This document shows positions 1 through 5,490 of a stretch of 6,466 bases of DNA, piece after piece. Made by a program: the position numbers and the translations under genes. The notes below the pieces were generated by a model. That model was not told where the DNA came from and searched no databases. It was given only the letters and a program-made list of their open reading frames with translations. The DNA lies in contig JAQGIA010000553.1 in NCBI GenBank assembly GCA_028291445.1, positions 1 through 6,466 on the forward strand, in the 5' to 3' direction. Within the stretch, counting starts at the first letter, position 1, and each line of letters starts with the position of its first letter. This DNA comes from Belnapia sp. (GTDB lineage Bacteria > Pseudomonadota > Alphaproteobacteria > Acetobacterales > Acetobacteraceae).

Positions 1-323
1 TACCACCAGGGGATGCCGTTGGTGACGAAGGCGACCGGCGTCTCCGGCCCGAGCAGCGGGGCGATGGCGCGGGCGACGCCGGCCAGCGCCGGGACCTTGG
101 TGCAGACCACCACGGCATCCTGCGGGCCGAGTTCAGCCGGATCGGCGCTGGCGTGGGGCCGGCAATGGATGTTGCCCTCGGCGGTCCGCACCAGCAGGCC
201 GCGCTCGCGGATGGCGGCGAGCTGGGCGCCGCGTGCCACGACGGAAACCTCGGCGCCGCCCTTGGCCAGGCGGCCGGCCAGATAGCCGCCGATGGCGCCG
301 GGGCCGTAGATGCAGATCCTCAT
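1..323 (-). CDS. Ketopantoate reductase family oxidoreductase, copy 2 (partial, N-terminal 107 residues)
   Basis: This is the N-terminal NAD(P)-binding part of a 2-dehydropantoate 2-reductase (ApbA/PanE)-like protein; the rest lies beyond the left window edge. The start ATG is at 323-321, with GGAG seven bases upstream. A Rossmann dinucleotide motif GPGAIGG sits at residues 7-13, followed by the family's lysine in CTK (about residue 76) and the NG pair in TNGIPWW (about 102-103). It aligns without gaps to the protein encoded just upstream in the operon, with 75 of 107 residues identical by my count, so the two are tandem duplicates. Its ATG overlaps the preceding stop codon by four bases (ATGA), which suggests coupled translation. 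Housekeeping PanE acts in pantothenate synthesis. A duplicated copy in a transporter-linked catabolic operon more likely oxidises or reduces another 2-hydroxy/2-keto acid; that is inference. Whether the C-terminal catalytic domain is intact cannot be seen. Confidence 0.88.
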   Translation of the reverse strand, partial: MRICIYGPGAIGGYLAGRLAKGGAEVSVVARGAQLAAIRERGLLVRTAEGNIHCRPHASADPAELGPQDAVVVCTKVPALAGVARAIAPLLGPETPVAFVTNGIPWW

Positions 324-1342
324 GCGGCGTCTCCGGCCAGGACATCGGGGGGGGCCAGGGCATCGGGGGGCGTGTAGAGGCCGGCGGCGATGGCGCTGCG
401 GGTCGCCAGCGCCACCATCAGGGACAGGGTCGGGACCGGCACGCCGGCGGCGCGGGCCAGGCGCAGCGGGGCCTGGAACATCGCCTCGACCTCCATCGCC
501 CGGCCGGCTTCCAGGTCCTGCAGGATGGAGGGCTTGTGCCGCAGCTTCGCCGAGCGGGCGACGCGGGCGGCCGGGGCATCGCCGGGAATGGTGATGCCCT
601 CCGCCGCGGCCAGGGCGATGACCTCGCCGGCCATGCGGATGGCGGCCTCCCGCACCTCGGCGCTGGTGTAGGTATCCTGCATGCAGGACCGCCCGAGGAT
701 GCAGAGCGGGCCGGTGACGATATTGCCGAGCAGCTTCTGCCAGACCGCCTGGCGGATATCCGGCACCACCGGCGCCGGGATGCCGCCCGCGGCGATGGCA
801 TCGGCGATCGCCTGGATGCGCGGGGTGATGCGGCCGTCGACCTCGCCGAGGATGACCCTTGCGTCGCCGGTCTCGATCATCACCACGCCCGGTTCGGTGA
901 CGGTCGCGGCGGAATAGACCACGCCGCCGATGGTGCGGCGGATGCCGATGGCCCGGCGCAGCGCATCGCCGGGGTCGAGCGCCGGCAGCGTCTCGCCGTC
1001 CCGCGCGGTGCCGTCATGGTACCACCAGGGGATGCCGTTCATCACGAAGGCGACCGGCGTGTCGGCGCCGAGCAGCGGGCCGATGCCGGCGGCGACCGCC
1101 GGCAGCGCCGGGGCCTTGGTGGTGACGATGACCGCGTCCTGCGGACCGAGCTCGGCCGGGTCGGCGCTGGCGCGCGGCCGGGAATGCATCGTCCCGTCCG
1201 GGGCATGCACGGTCAGGCCGTTGGCCAGGATGGCCGCGAGATGCGGGCCGCGGGCGACGAGGGAGACCTCGGCGCCGCCCTTGGCCAGGCGGGCGGCGAT
1301 ATGGCCGCCGATCGCGCCGGCGCCGTAGACGCAGATCTTCAT
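320..1342 (-). CDS. Ketopantoate reductase family oxidoreductase, copy 1 (340 aa, complete)
   Basis: This is a complete ApbA/PanE-like, cytosolic NAD(P)H-dependent oxidoreductase of 340 residues, slightly longer than classic PanE (about 300). The N-terminal Rossmann motif GAGAIGG is at residues 7-13. K76 in TTKA and N102-G103 in MNGIPWW match conserved family positions. The C-terminal helical domain has W201-x-K203-LLGN, where K203 fits the catalytic lysine, and KPSILQDLEAGR at 270-281 followed by E284 in MEVEA, matching the substrate-site glutamate of PanE. All expected catalytic residues therefore appear present. The ATG at 1342-1340 overlaps the stop of the creatininase-like gene by four bases, with GAAGG about ten bases upstream. 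The gene's own stop overlaps the next start in the same way. A true PanE role in coenzyme A synthesis is possible, but the tandem paralog and the catabolic/transport neighbours favour a degradative 2-hydroxyacid or 2-ketoacid step. The substrate is unknown. Confidence 0.9.
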   Translation of the reverse strand: MKICVYGAGAIGGHIAARLAKGGAEVSLVARGPHLAAILANGLTVHAPDGTMHSRPRASADPAELGPQDAVIVTTKAPALPAVAAGIGPLLGADTPVAFVMNGIPWWYHDGTARDGETLPALDPGDALRRAIGIRRTIGGVVYSAATVTEPGVVMIETGDARVILGEVDGRITPRIQAIADAIAAGGIPAPVVPDIRQAVWQKLLGNIVTGPLCILGRSCMQDTYTSAEVREAAIRMAGEVIALAAAEGITIPGDAPAARVARSAKLRHKPSILQDLEAGRAMEVEAMFQAPLRLARAAGVPVPTLSLMVALATRSAIAAGLYTPPDALAPPDVLAGDAA

Positions 1343-2193
1343 GGGGTTGCGGCCTTCATCTGGGAGATCATGGCGGCGCCGGCCTCGACGAGGCGGGCGG
1401 TGATGCGGGCACCATGCGCGGCGGTGCCAGGCCGGCTGTCGGCGCAGGCGACGCCGCCGGGCGCCACCGCCTCGACCTCCATCGGCACCGCGAATTCGAC
1501 CCCGGCGAGGCGGATGGCGCCGAGGCCGGCGGCGGGCAGGCCGAGCACCGGGCTGCCGGCTTCCCTGGCCCGGGCGAGCTCCGGCCGGCAGAGATCGGGC
1601 CGCAGGTGCAGCGCGACCGACCAGACCGGGTCGCCGCCATGGCCGAGGCTTGCGGCCGGGCCGCCGAATTCGGCGTGCAGCGCACCGGCGGCGCGCCAGA
1701 GGTGCAGCGCCGGGATCACCACGTCGTGGCGGCGGCACAGCATCCGGGCGGCGGCATCAACCGGGCCGATGGAGCCGGCGTGACCATTGACGATGAGCAG
1801 GCGCCGCGCACCCGTGCGCAGCAGGTTGCCGCAGACTTCCTCGATCACCGCCTGTAGCAGGCCAGGCGTCAGCACCACGCCGCCGGAGGTGAAGCCGAAG
1901 TAATCTTCGCCGCCGAAGGGGATCGCCGGCAGCACCAGCGCATCGGCGCCTGCCGCCGCGGCGGCCGCCGCGATGCGGTCGGCGATGGCCTCGGCCAGCA
2001 GGAAGTCGCCCATCGGTGCCTGCGGGCCATGCGTCTCGAGGCTGCCCATCGGCAGGATGGCGCAGGCCCCGGCGGTGAGCCGCGCGGCGACTTCCGGCGC
2101 GGTGAGTTCGGCGATCCGGTGGGTCCTGGCCGGCCGATGCAGGCCTTCCCGGCCAGCGTCGCTGCGATCATCGGCCGAGGCCGGAGCAGCCAT
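1339..2193 (-). CDS. Creatininase-family amidohydrolase (284 aa)
   Basis: This belongs to the creatininase / creatinine amidohydrolase superfamily of metal-dependent hydrolases that cut cyclic amides or related C-N bonds. Its length of 284 fits the family (about 240-270) plus an N-terminal extension of some 24 residues. The first metal motif reads PMGSLETHGPQAPMGDF (residues 48-64), with E53 and H55 as expected ligands; the usual GTD aspartate appears as GDF, one position early. NGHAGS (136-141) matches the NGHGGN motif. The segment normally written HAGExETS reads HGGDPVWS (185-192), with Asp for the first Glu and Val for the second. The fold is clear but true creatininase activity is doubtful, so the substrate may differ. 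The ATG at 2193 shares one base with the M20 gene's stop (TGATG). A GTG at 2196, giving one extra residue, is an equally coupled alternative. It lies in the operon between the M20 hydrolase and the reductases. Confidence 0.87.
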   Translation of the reverse strand: MAAPASADDRSDAGREGLHRPARTHRIAELTAPEVAARLTAGACAILPMGSLETHGPQAPMGDFLLAEAIADRIAAAAAAAGADALVLPAIPFGGEDYFGFTSGGVVLTPGLLQAVIEEVCGNLLRTGARRLLIVNGHAGSIGPVDAAARMLCRRHDVVIPALHLWRAAGALHAEFGGPAASLGHGGDPVWSVALHLRPDLCRPELARAREAGSPVLGLPAAGLGAIRLAGVEFAVPMEVEAVAPGGVACADSRPGTAAHGARITARLVEAGAAMISQMKAATP

Positions 2194-3416
2194 CACGCCA
2201 GCATGTCCAGCGCGATCCGGCTGAGCGCCTGCACGCCGAGGCCGATGCAGCGCTCGTCCGGCTGGTAATGGTCGTTGTGCAGGAAATCACGCCGGCCCGG
2301 CGCGCCGCTGCCGATGCGCAACTGGAAAGCCGGCACCCGCTCGGCGAACTCGGCGAAATCCTCGGCGCCCATGCTGGGGCGGCCGGCGGCCACCACGTCG
2401 CCGAACTGTGCGCGCACCGCGGCGATGGCGGGGTCGAGCACGCTGTCGGCATTGACCAGCGGCGGCACGCCGCGCCGGTAGTCCAGCGTGCACTGCACCC
2501 GGTGCATCGCCTCCAGCCCGGCGACCAGGCGCTTCAGCGCCGCCTCCGCGATGTCGCGCGCGCTGTGGTGCAAGGTGCGGACGGTGCCGCGCAGCTCGAC
2601 GGTCTCCGGGATGATGTTCGGCGCGCTGCCGCCATGGATCATGCCGATGGTGACGACGGCCGGCATCAGCGGATCGATCTCGCGGCTCACCACGGTCTGC
2701 GCCTGGCCGATGAAGGCGCCGGCAGCGACGATCGGGTCGATCGCATCCTCGGGATGCGCGGCATGGCCGGACTTGCCGCGGATGACGAGGTCGAAGCGGT
2801 CGGCGGCGGCCAGGGTGCTGCCGCGGCAATAGCCGAAGCGGCCGACCGGCATATCCGGCTGGTTGTGGAAGCCGAGCGCCATGTCGACGCCATCGAGCAC
2901 GCCATCGGCGACCATGGCGGCGGCACCGCCCAGCGCCTCCTCGGCCGGCTGGAACACCAGCACCACGCGGCCGGCGAGTTGCGGCGCCAGCCCGGCCAGC
3001 ACTTCCGCCACGCCGAGCAAAGTCGTCGTGTGGATGTCGTGGCCGCAGGCGTGCATCTTGCCGTCGACGGTGCTGGCGAAGTCGAGGCCGGTCGCCTCAA
3101 GGATCGGCAGGGCGTCCATATCGGCACGGATCGCCAGCGTCGGTCCCGGCCGGCCACCCTCGATGATGCCGACGACGCCGGTGCGGCCGATGCCGGTGCG
3201 GTGGCTGATCCCCATGCGGGCGAGTTCGGCGGCGACGATGCCGGCGGTGCGCACTTCCTCGAAGCCGAGTTCGGGATGCGCGTGGATGTCGCGGCGGATT
3301 GCGACCAGCCGCGGCTCGATCGCCTCGGTCGCGGTGCGGATCCGGCTTTCCGGGTCGTTATGGCGACGGTCGAAGCTGGGCTCGGCGGCGGGAGGCTCGG
3401 CAGCGGTTGGCGGCAT
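2193..3416 (-). CDS. M20 family metallo-amidohydrolase, hippurate hydrolase / N-acyl amino acid hydrolase type (407 aa)
   Basis: This is a zinc- or manganese-type peptidase of family M20 (AbgB/HipO/IAA-amino-acid hydrolase group), which removes acyl groups from amino acids by cutting an amide bond. Its 407 residues are near the family's usual 380-400. RRDIHAHPELGFEE (41-54) opens the catalytic domain. MHACGHDIHTT (121-131) supplies the Cys and His ligands, and FQPAEE (155-160) the catalytic and metal glutamates. H184 and H380 fit the remaining ligand positions. GKSGHAAHPE (214-223) starts the inserted dimerisation/lid domain, and MGAEDFAEF (349-357) returns to the catalytic domain. The start at 3416 is preceded by AAGG six bases upstream. 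The first 25 residues are rich in Pro, Ala and Glu, with no signal peptide, so the enzyme should be cytosolic. It is the first gene of the leftward operon and is divergent from the transporter genes. The acyl group and amino acid are not predictable. Confidence 0.93.
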   Translation of the reverse strand: MPPTAAEPPAAEPSFDRRHNDPESRIRTATEAIEPRLVAIRRDIHAHPELGFEEVRTAGIVAAELARMGISHRTGIGRTGVVGIIEGGRPGPTLAIRADMDALPILEATGLDFASTVDGKMHACGHDIHTTTLLGVAEVLAGLAPQLAGRVVLVFQPAEEALGGAAAMVADGVLDGVDMALGFHNQPDMPVGRFGYCRGSTLAAADRFDLVIRGKSGHAAHPEDAIDPIVAAGAFIGQAQTVVSREIDPLMPAVVTIGMIHGGSAPNIIPETVELRGTVRTLHHSARDIAEAALKRLVAGLEAMHRVQCTLDYRRGVPPLVNADSVLDPAIAAVRAQFGDVVAAGRPSMGAEDFAEFAERVPAFQLRIGSGAPGRRDFLHNDHYQPDERCIGLGVQALSRIALDMLA

Positions 3417-3438
3417 GGGGGACCTTGTGCGGAAAGAT

Positions 3439-3460
3439 GAGGCGGCGAACGAGGCGGCGA
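3439..3460. repeat. 10-base direct repeat, 12-base period, in the M20 leader
   Basis: GAGGCGGCGA occurs at 3439-3448 and again at 3451-3460. On the minus strand this is two copies of TCGCCGCCTC in the stretch just before the M20 ribosome binding site. It may be chance in GC-rich DNA or part of a leader or operator; nothing more can be said. Confidence 0.4.
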
Positions 3461-3505
3461 GGATCGCGGCAAAACCCGTGCACTGGCAAGCAGGGTCGCG
3501 GCTTT

Positions 3506-3518
3506 GCTGCAGTGCAGC
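3506..3518. promoter_or_regulatory. Perfect inverted repeat GCTGCA-g-TGCAGC, candidate operator
   Basis: Six-base arms are separated by one base, which gives the twofold symmetry expected of a dimeric repressor or activator site. The same TGCA core recurs in a perfect palindrome TGCAGCTGCA at 3551-3560 and again at 3570-3573, with another at 3479-3482. GntR, LysR and MarR regulators commonly bind sites of this general kind, but no consensus is matched closely enough to choose one. Confidence 0.45.
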
Positions 3519-3530
3519 GTGGCTCGACGT

Positions 3531-3543
3531 GATCGTCACGATC
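3531..3543. promoter_or_regulatory. Perfect inverted repeat GATCGT-c-ACGATC, candidate operator
   Basis: This is a second 13-base palindrome with six-base arms and a one-base centre. It overlaps another symmetric reading, CGTGA-tcg-TCACG, at 3528-3540. It sits between the two TGCA palindromes, roughly in the middle of the divergent region. Its sequence differs from theirs, so it may bind another protein or serve as a transcript hairpin. Confidence 0.4.
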
Positions 3544-3550
3544 CTTGCCG

Positions 3551-3560
3551 TGCAGCTGCA
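3551..3560. promoter_or_regulatory. Perfect palindrome TGCAGCTGCA, candidate operator
   Basis: This ten-base perfect palindrome shares the TGCA half-site with the inverted repeat at 3506-3518. Their centres lie about 43-44 bases apart, close to four helical turns, so both would face the same side of the DNA. It lies just upstream of the weak rightward promoter at 3600-3629. Confidence 0.4.
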
Positions 3561-3599
3561 ACATGCCGTTGCATTGTAACGGCGCTTGTGGCGCGTGGC

Positions 3600-3629
3600 T
3601 TGCCCCGCATCAGGCGAGCATGCGATACG
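3600..3629 (+). promoter_or_regulatory. Weak sigma70-like promoter candidate for the TTT operon
   Basis: TTGCCC at 3600-3605 matches four of six bases of the -35 consensus. After an 18-base gap, GATACG at 3624-3629 matches three of six bases of the -10, helped by an extended TGn at 3621-3623. Transcription would start near 3636 and leave a leader of about 36 bases before the receptor ATG. The match is weak, as is usual in high-GC genomes, and another start is quite possible. Confidence 0.25.
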
Positions 3630-3671
3630 CAGTCGCAGCCGAGAGGGCGAACCCGCAAGGGGGGGAGACCA

Positions 3672-4658
3672 ATGTTGAAGATGCTGCCGCGCAGAGCCTG
3701 GCTCGCCGGCGGCGCCGTACTGACGGCGCTGCCAGCGGTCGCGCGCGCGCAGCCCGCCGCCACTTGGCCGACCCAGCCCATCCGGCTGGTGGTTCCCTTC
3801 GCCCCAGGCGGCACCACGGATCTGGTGGCGCGGGTGCTGACCCAGGGGCTCACCGCCCGGCTCGGCCAGCCCGTCATCATCGAGAACCGGCCCGGCGCCG
3901 GCGCCACGCTCGGCAGCGCCCAGGTCGCCCAGGCGGCGCCTGACGGGCTGACGCTGCTGATGTCGAACATCGCCAGTCATGGCGTGGCGCCTTCGCTCTA
4001 TCGCAACATCCGCTACGATGCGGTGCGCGATTTCACGCATATCGCGCTGGTGATCGAGAACCCGATCGTCTTCGTCGCCAACCCGCGCTTCGCCCCGCGC
4101 GACCTTGCCGCCGTGGTGCGCTTCGCGCGGGAGACGCCGCGCGGCATCGACATCGCCTCCTCCGGCGCGGGATCGACCAACCATCTCCTCATCGTGCAAT
4201 TCGGCCAGATGACCGGTGCGCATGTGAACCACGTGCCCTATCGCGGCGCCGGCCCGGCGATGACGGATGTGATCGCCGATGTGGTGCCGATGATGTCGGA
4301 CAGCCTGCCATCCGCGGCTGGTCACATTCGCGCCGGCTCGGTGCGCGGCTTGGCGATAGCGTCAGCATCGCGCCATCCGGCCTTCCCGGAAGTCGCGACT
4401 TTTCGCGAACAGGGGGTCGACGCCGTCAGCAATTCGTGGTTCGGCATTTCCGGCCCGGCCGGGCTGCCGCCCGCGGTGGTGGAACGGCTGAGCCGCGACA
4501 TCGGCGCGGTACTCGCCGATCCCGCGATCGGTGCCCGCTTCGCCGAGATGGGTGCCACGGTCGGCAGGATGTCGCCCGCCGCCTACACCGATTTCATCGC
4601 CGCCGAGGTGGTGAATTGGGCGCCGGTGGTGCAGGCCTCGGGCGCCCAGGCGGAATGA
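3672..4658 (+). CDS. Bug/TctC-family periplasmic solute-binding receptor of a TTT transporter (328 aa)
   Basis: This is the extracytoplasmic receptor that captures a carboxylate-bearing solute and delivers it to the TctA/TctB membrane pair. Its length of 328 is typical of the Bug family. Residues 1-26 form an export signal: basic MLKMLPRR, hydrophobic LAGGAVLTALPAV, and ARA before the probable cut. The RRAWL context could make it a Tat rather than a Sec signal. Family motifs follow: PGGTTDLVAR (45-54), IIENRPGAGATLG (69-81) with PDG at 90-92, and HVPYRGAGPAMTDV (187-200). These build the ligand pocket and the two-lobed Venus flytrap fold. The ATG at 3672 has a purine-rich GGGGGAG ending four bases upstream, and upstream in-frame starts would lack a signal peptide. 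tctB and tctA follow on the same strand. The ligand cannot be inferred, since this family binds citrate, other dicarboxylates, amino acids and aromatic acids. Confidence 0.94.
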   Translation: MLKMLPRRAWLAGGAVLTALPAVARAQPAATWPTQPIRLVVPFAPGGTTDLVARVLTQGLTARLGQPVIIENRPGAGATLGSAQVAQAAPDGLTLLMSNIASHGVAPSLYRNIRYDAVRDFTHIALVIENPIVFVANPRFAPRDLAAVVRFARETPRGIDIASSGAGSTNHLLIVQFGQMTGAHVNHVPYRGAGPAMTDVIADVVPMMSDSLPSAAGHIRAGSVRGLAIASASRHPAFPEVATFREQGVDAVSNSWFGISGPAGLPPAVVERLSRDIGAVLADPAIGARFAEMGATVGRMSPAAYTDFIAAEVVNWAPVVQASGAQAE

Positions 4659-4674
4659 GGCCCTGGTCCGGGCC
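4659..4674 (+). other. Small hairpin immediately after the receptor stop codon
   Basis: GGCCC at 4659-4663 can pair with GGGCC at 4670-4674 around a six-base loop, directly after the TGA of the receptor gene. There is no T-run behind it, so it is unlikely to terminate transcription alone. It may mark or protect the 3' end of a processed receptor transcript. Confidence 0.3.
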
Positions 4675-4758
4675 GGCTCGGCGGAATGCCGGGACGGGAC
4701 GGGCCTGGTGAATGGACGAAGCCCGACCCGCGGCGCGGGAAGGGTCTGAATGTTGGGG

Positions 4759-4794
4759 GCGCCCCGGCTTGACCGGGCGCGCTTCATGGTTTTG
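4759..4794 (+). terminator. GC-rich hairpin with short T-run between receptor gene and tctB (partial terminator?)
   Basis: Bases 4759-4767 pair with 4773-4780 to give an eight-pair stem with one bulged C and a five-base loop. TTTT follows at 4790-4793 after a nine-base gap. The T-run is too far away and too short for a strong intrinsic terminator. It could weaken read-through into tctB or stabilise the upstream message, so that more receptor than membrane subunit is made. That role is inference from position. Confidence 0.35.
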
Positions 4795-4806
4795 TCGTTG
4801 CGAAAG

Positions 4807-4838
4807 GCCGGGGGTGGCTCCCCGGCGCGTTGGGAGCC
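4807..4838 (+). promoter_or_regulatory. Two mutually exclusive hairpins before tctB
   Basis: GCCGGGG (4807-4813) can pair with CCCCGGC (4820-4826). Alternatively GGCTCCC (4816-4822) can pair with GGGAGCC (4832-4838) around a nine-base loop. Bases 4820-4822 belong to both stems, so only one can form at a time. The second stem ends six bases before the AGG ribosome binding site (4844-4846) of tctB and could affect its translation. There is no T-run and no leader peptide is apparent. GC-rich DNA makes such pairings common, so the function is uncertain. Confidence 0.3.
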
Positions 4839-4853
4839 GGGAAAGGTCGCCGT

Positions 4854-5459
4854 ATGAAAATCAATGCCAAGGACATCGCCTCTGGCGCGTTGCTCATCCT
4901 GATCGCCGTGGTCGGGTTGTGGCTCAACCAGGACCACAATCTCGGCACCGCGCGCCGCATGGGCCCCGGCTATATGCCGATGCTGGTGTTCTGGGCGCAG
5001 CTTGCCATCGGAATCGTCGTCTTCGCCATGGCCTTCTTCAACGGGCCGGATCCGATGGAGAAATGGACCGGCGCCGATATCACCATGCTGCCCGTCTCGA
5101 TCGCCGTCGGCACGCTGGTCTGGTGGATAGCGCCGGTGTTCGGCAGCTTCTTCGAGAGCACCTACAACGCCCTCGGCCTCGGCATGCTCGCCGGCTTCCT
5201 GGTGATCTGCTACGCGGCCGGCTGGCGGCTGATCGGCTATATCTGCGCCGCCATGTGCATCTTCTCCCTGCTGCTGGAGAAGGGCGGGCTGATGCTGGCG
5301 CTGGCCGCCACCATCATCCTCTGCGCCTTCGCCGAGCCGGAGCATCGCCAGCGGCCGCTCGGCGTGCTTGGGCTGACCGTGTTCCTGCTCGCGCTCTGCT
5401 GGTGGGTCTTCATCGACCAGCTCGATATCCGGGTGGCCGTCTGGCCGCTGCAATACTGA
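4854..5459 (+). CDS. TctB-family small membrane subunit of the TTT transporter (201 aa)
   Basis: This is the poorly conserved small integral membrane protein that partners TctA in tripartite tricarboxylate transporters. The N-terminus (IASGALLILIAVVGLWL, 8-24) is a first membrane helix. The family-typical RMGPGYMP follows at 35-42, then a second helix at about 43-62. Further hydrophobic stretches lie at about 78-96, 106-122, 124-141, 145-160 and 168-188, followed by the usual short hydrophobic tail ending in VWPLQY. At 201 residues it is somewhat longer than many TctB proteins (about 150-180), so it may have extra membrane segments. The ATG at 4854 has AGG seven bases upstream; an in-frame TTG at 4830 is rejected because it lacks a ribosome binding site. 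The identification rests on the GPGYMP motif, membrane pattern and position between the receptor and tctA genes. Confidence 0.88.
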   Translation: MKINAKDIASGALLILIAVVGLWLNQDHNLGTARRMGPGYMPMLVFWAQLAIGIVVFAMAFFNGPDPMEKWTGADITMLPVSIAVGTLVWWIAPVFGSFFESTYNALGLGMLAGFLVICYAAGWRLIGYICAAMCIFSLLLEKGGLMLALAATIILCAFAEPEHRQRPLGVLGLTVFLLALCWWVFIDQLDIRVAVWPLQY

Positions 5460-5490
5460 TCAGACGCCGGGACAGGGAACCGCAACGGCC

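Larger units (their letters stand above)
3417..3671. promoter_or_regulatory. Divergent intergenic control region
   Basis: This 255-base gap lies between the M20 amidohydrolase start (leftward) and the Bug receptor start (rightward). I find no plausible gene in it. It should contain both promoters and the operator sites for any regulator controlling the two operons together. Visible signals are several TGCA-centred inverted repeats at 3506-3573, a 13-base palindrome at 3531-3543, and a weak promoter at 3600-3629. No regulator gene lies inside the window, so the factor involved cannot be named. Confidence 0.7.

Noticed and set aside
233..1783. A 516-codon open frame on the plus strand opposite the reductase and creatininase-like genes
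   Set aside because: Its product is a low-complexity string rich in Gly, Ala, Arg and Asp with no recognisable motif. It is the usual antisense shadow in DNA of this GC content, and the minus-strand genes have clear family motifs.
2268..3440. A 390-codon plus-strand open frame opposite the M20 gene
   Set aside because: Its composition is biased towards Arg, Ala, Gly and His with no domain. The M20 motifs on the other strand account for the region fully.
3439..3460. The two-copy direct repeat considered as the start of a CRISPR or iteron array
   Set aside because: There are only two 10-base copies with a 2-base gap and no further units. No replication or Cas gene is present.
3504..3671. An upstream start for the Bug receptor in the same frame
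   Set aside because: It would add 56 basic residues before the signal peptide. The ATG at 3672 gives a proper export signal and has a purine-rich ribosome binding site.
3417..4325. Extension of the M20 frame upstream of 3416, giving a 710-residue protein
   Set aside because: The extra N-terminal part is antisense to the Bug receptor and shows no family similarity. The ATG at 3416 has a good ribosome binding site and gives a normal family length.
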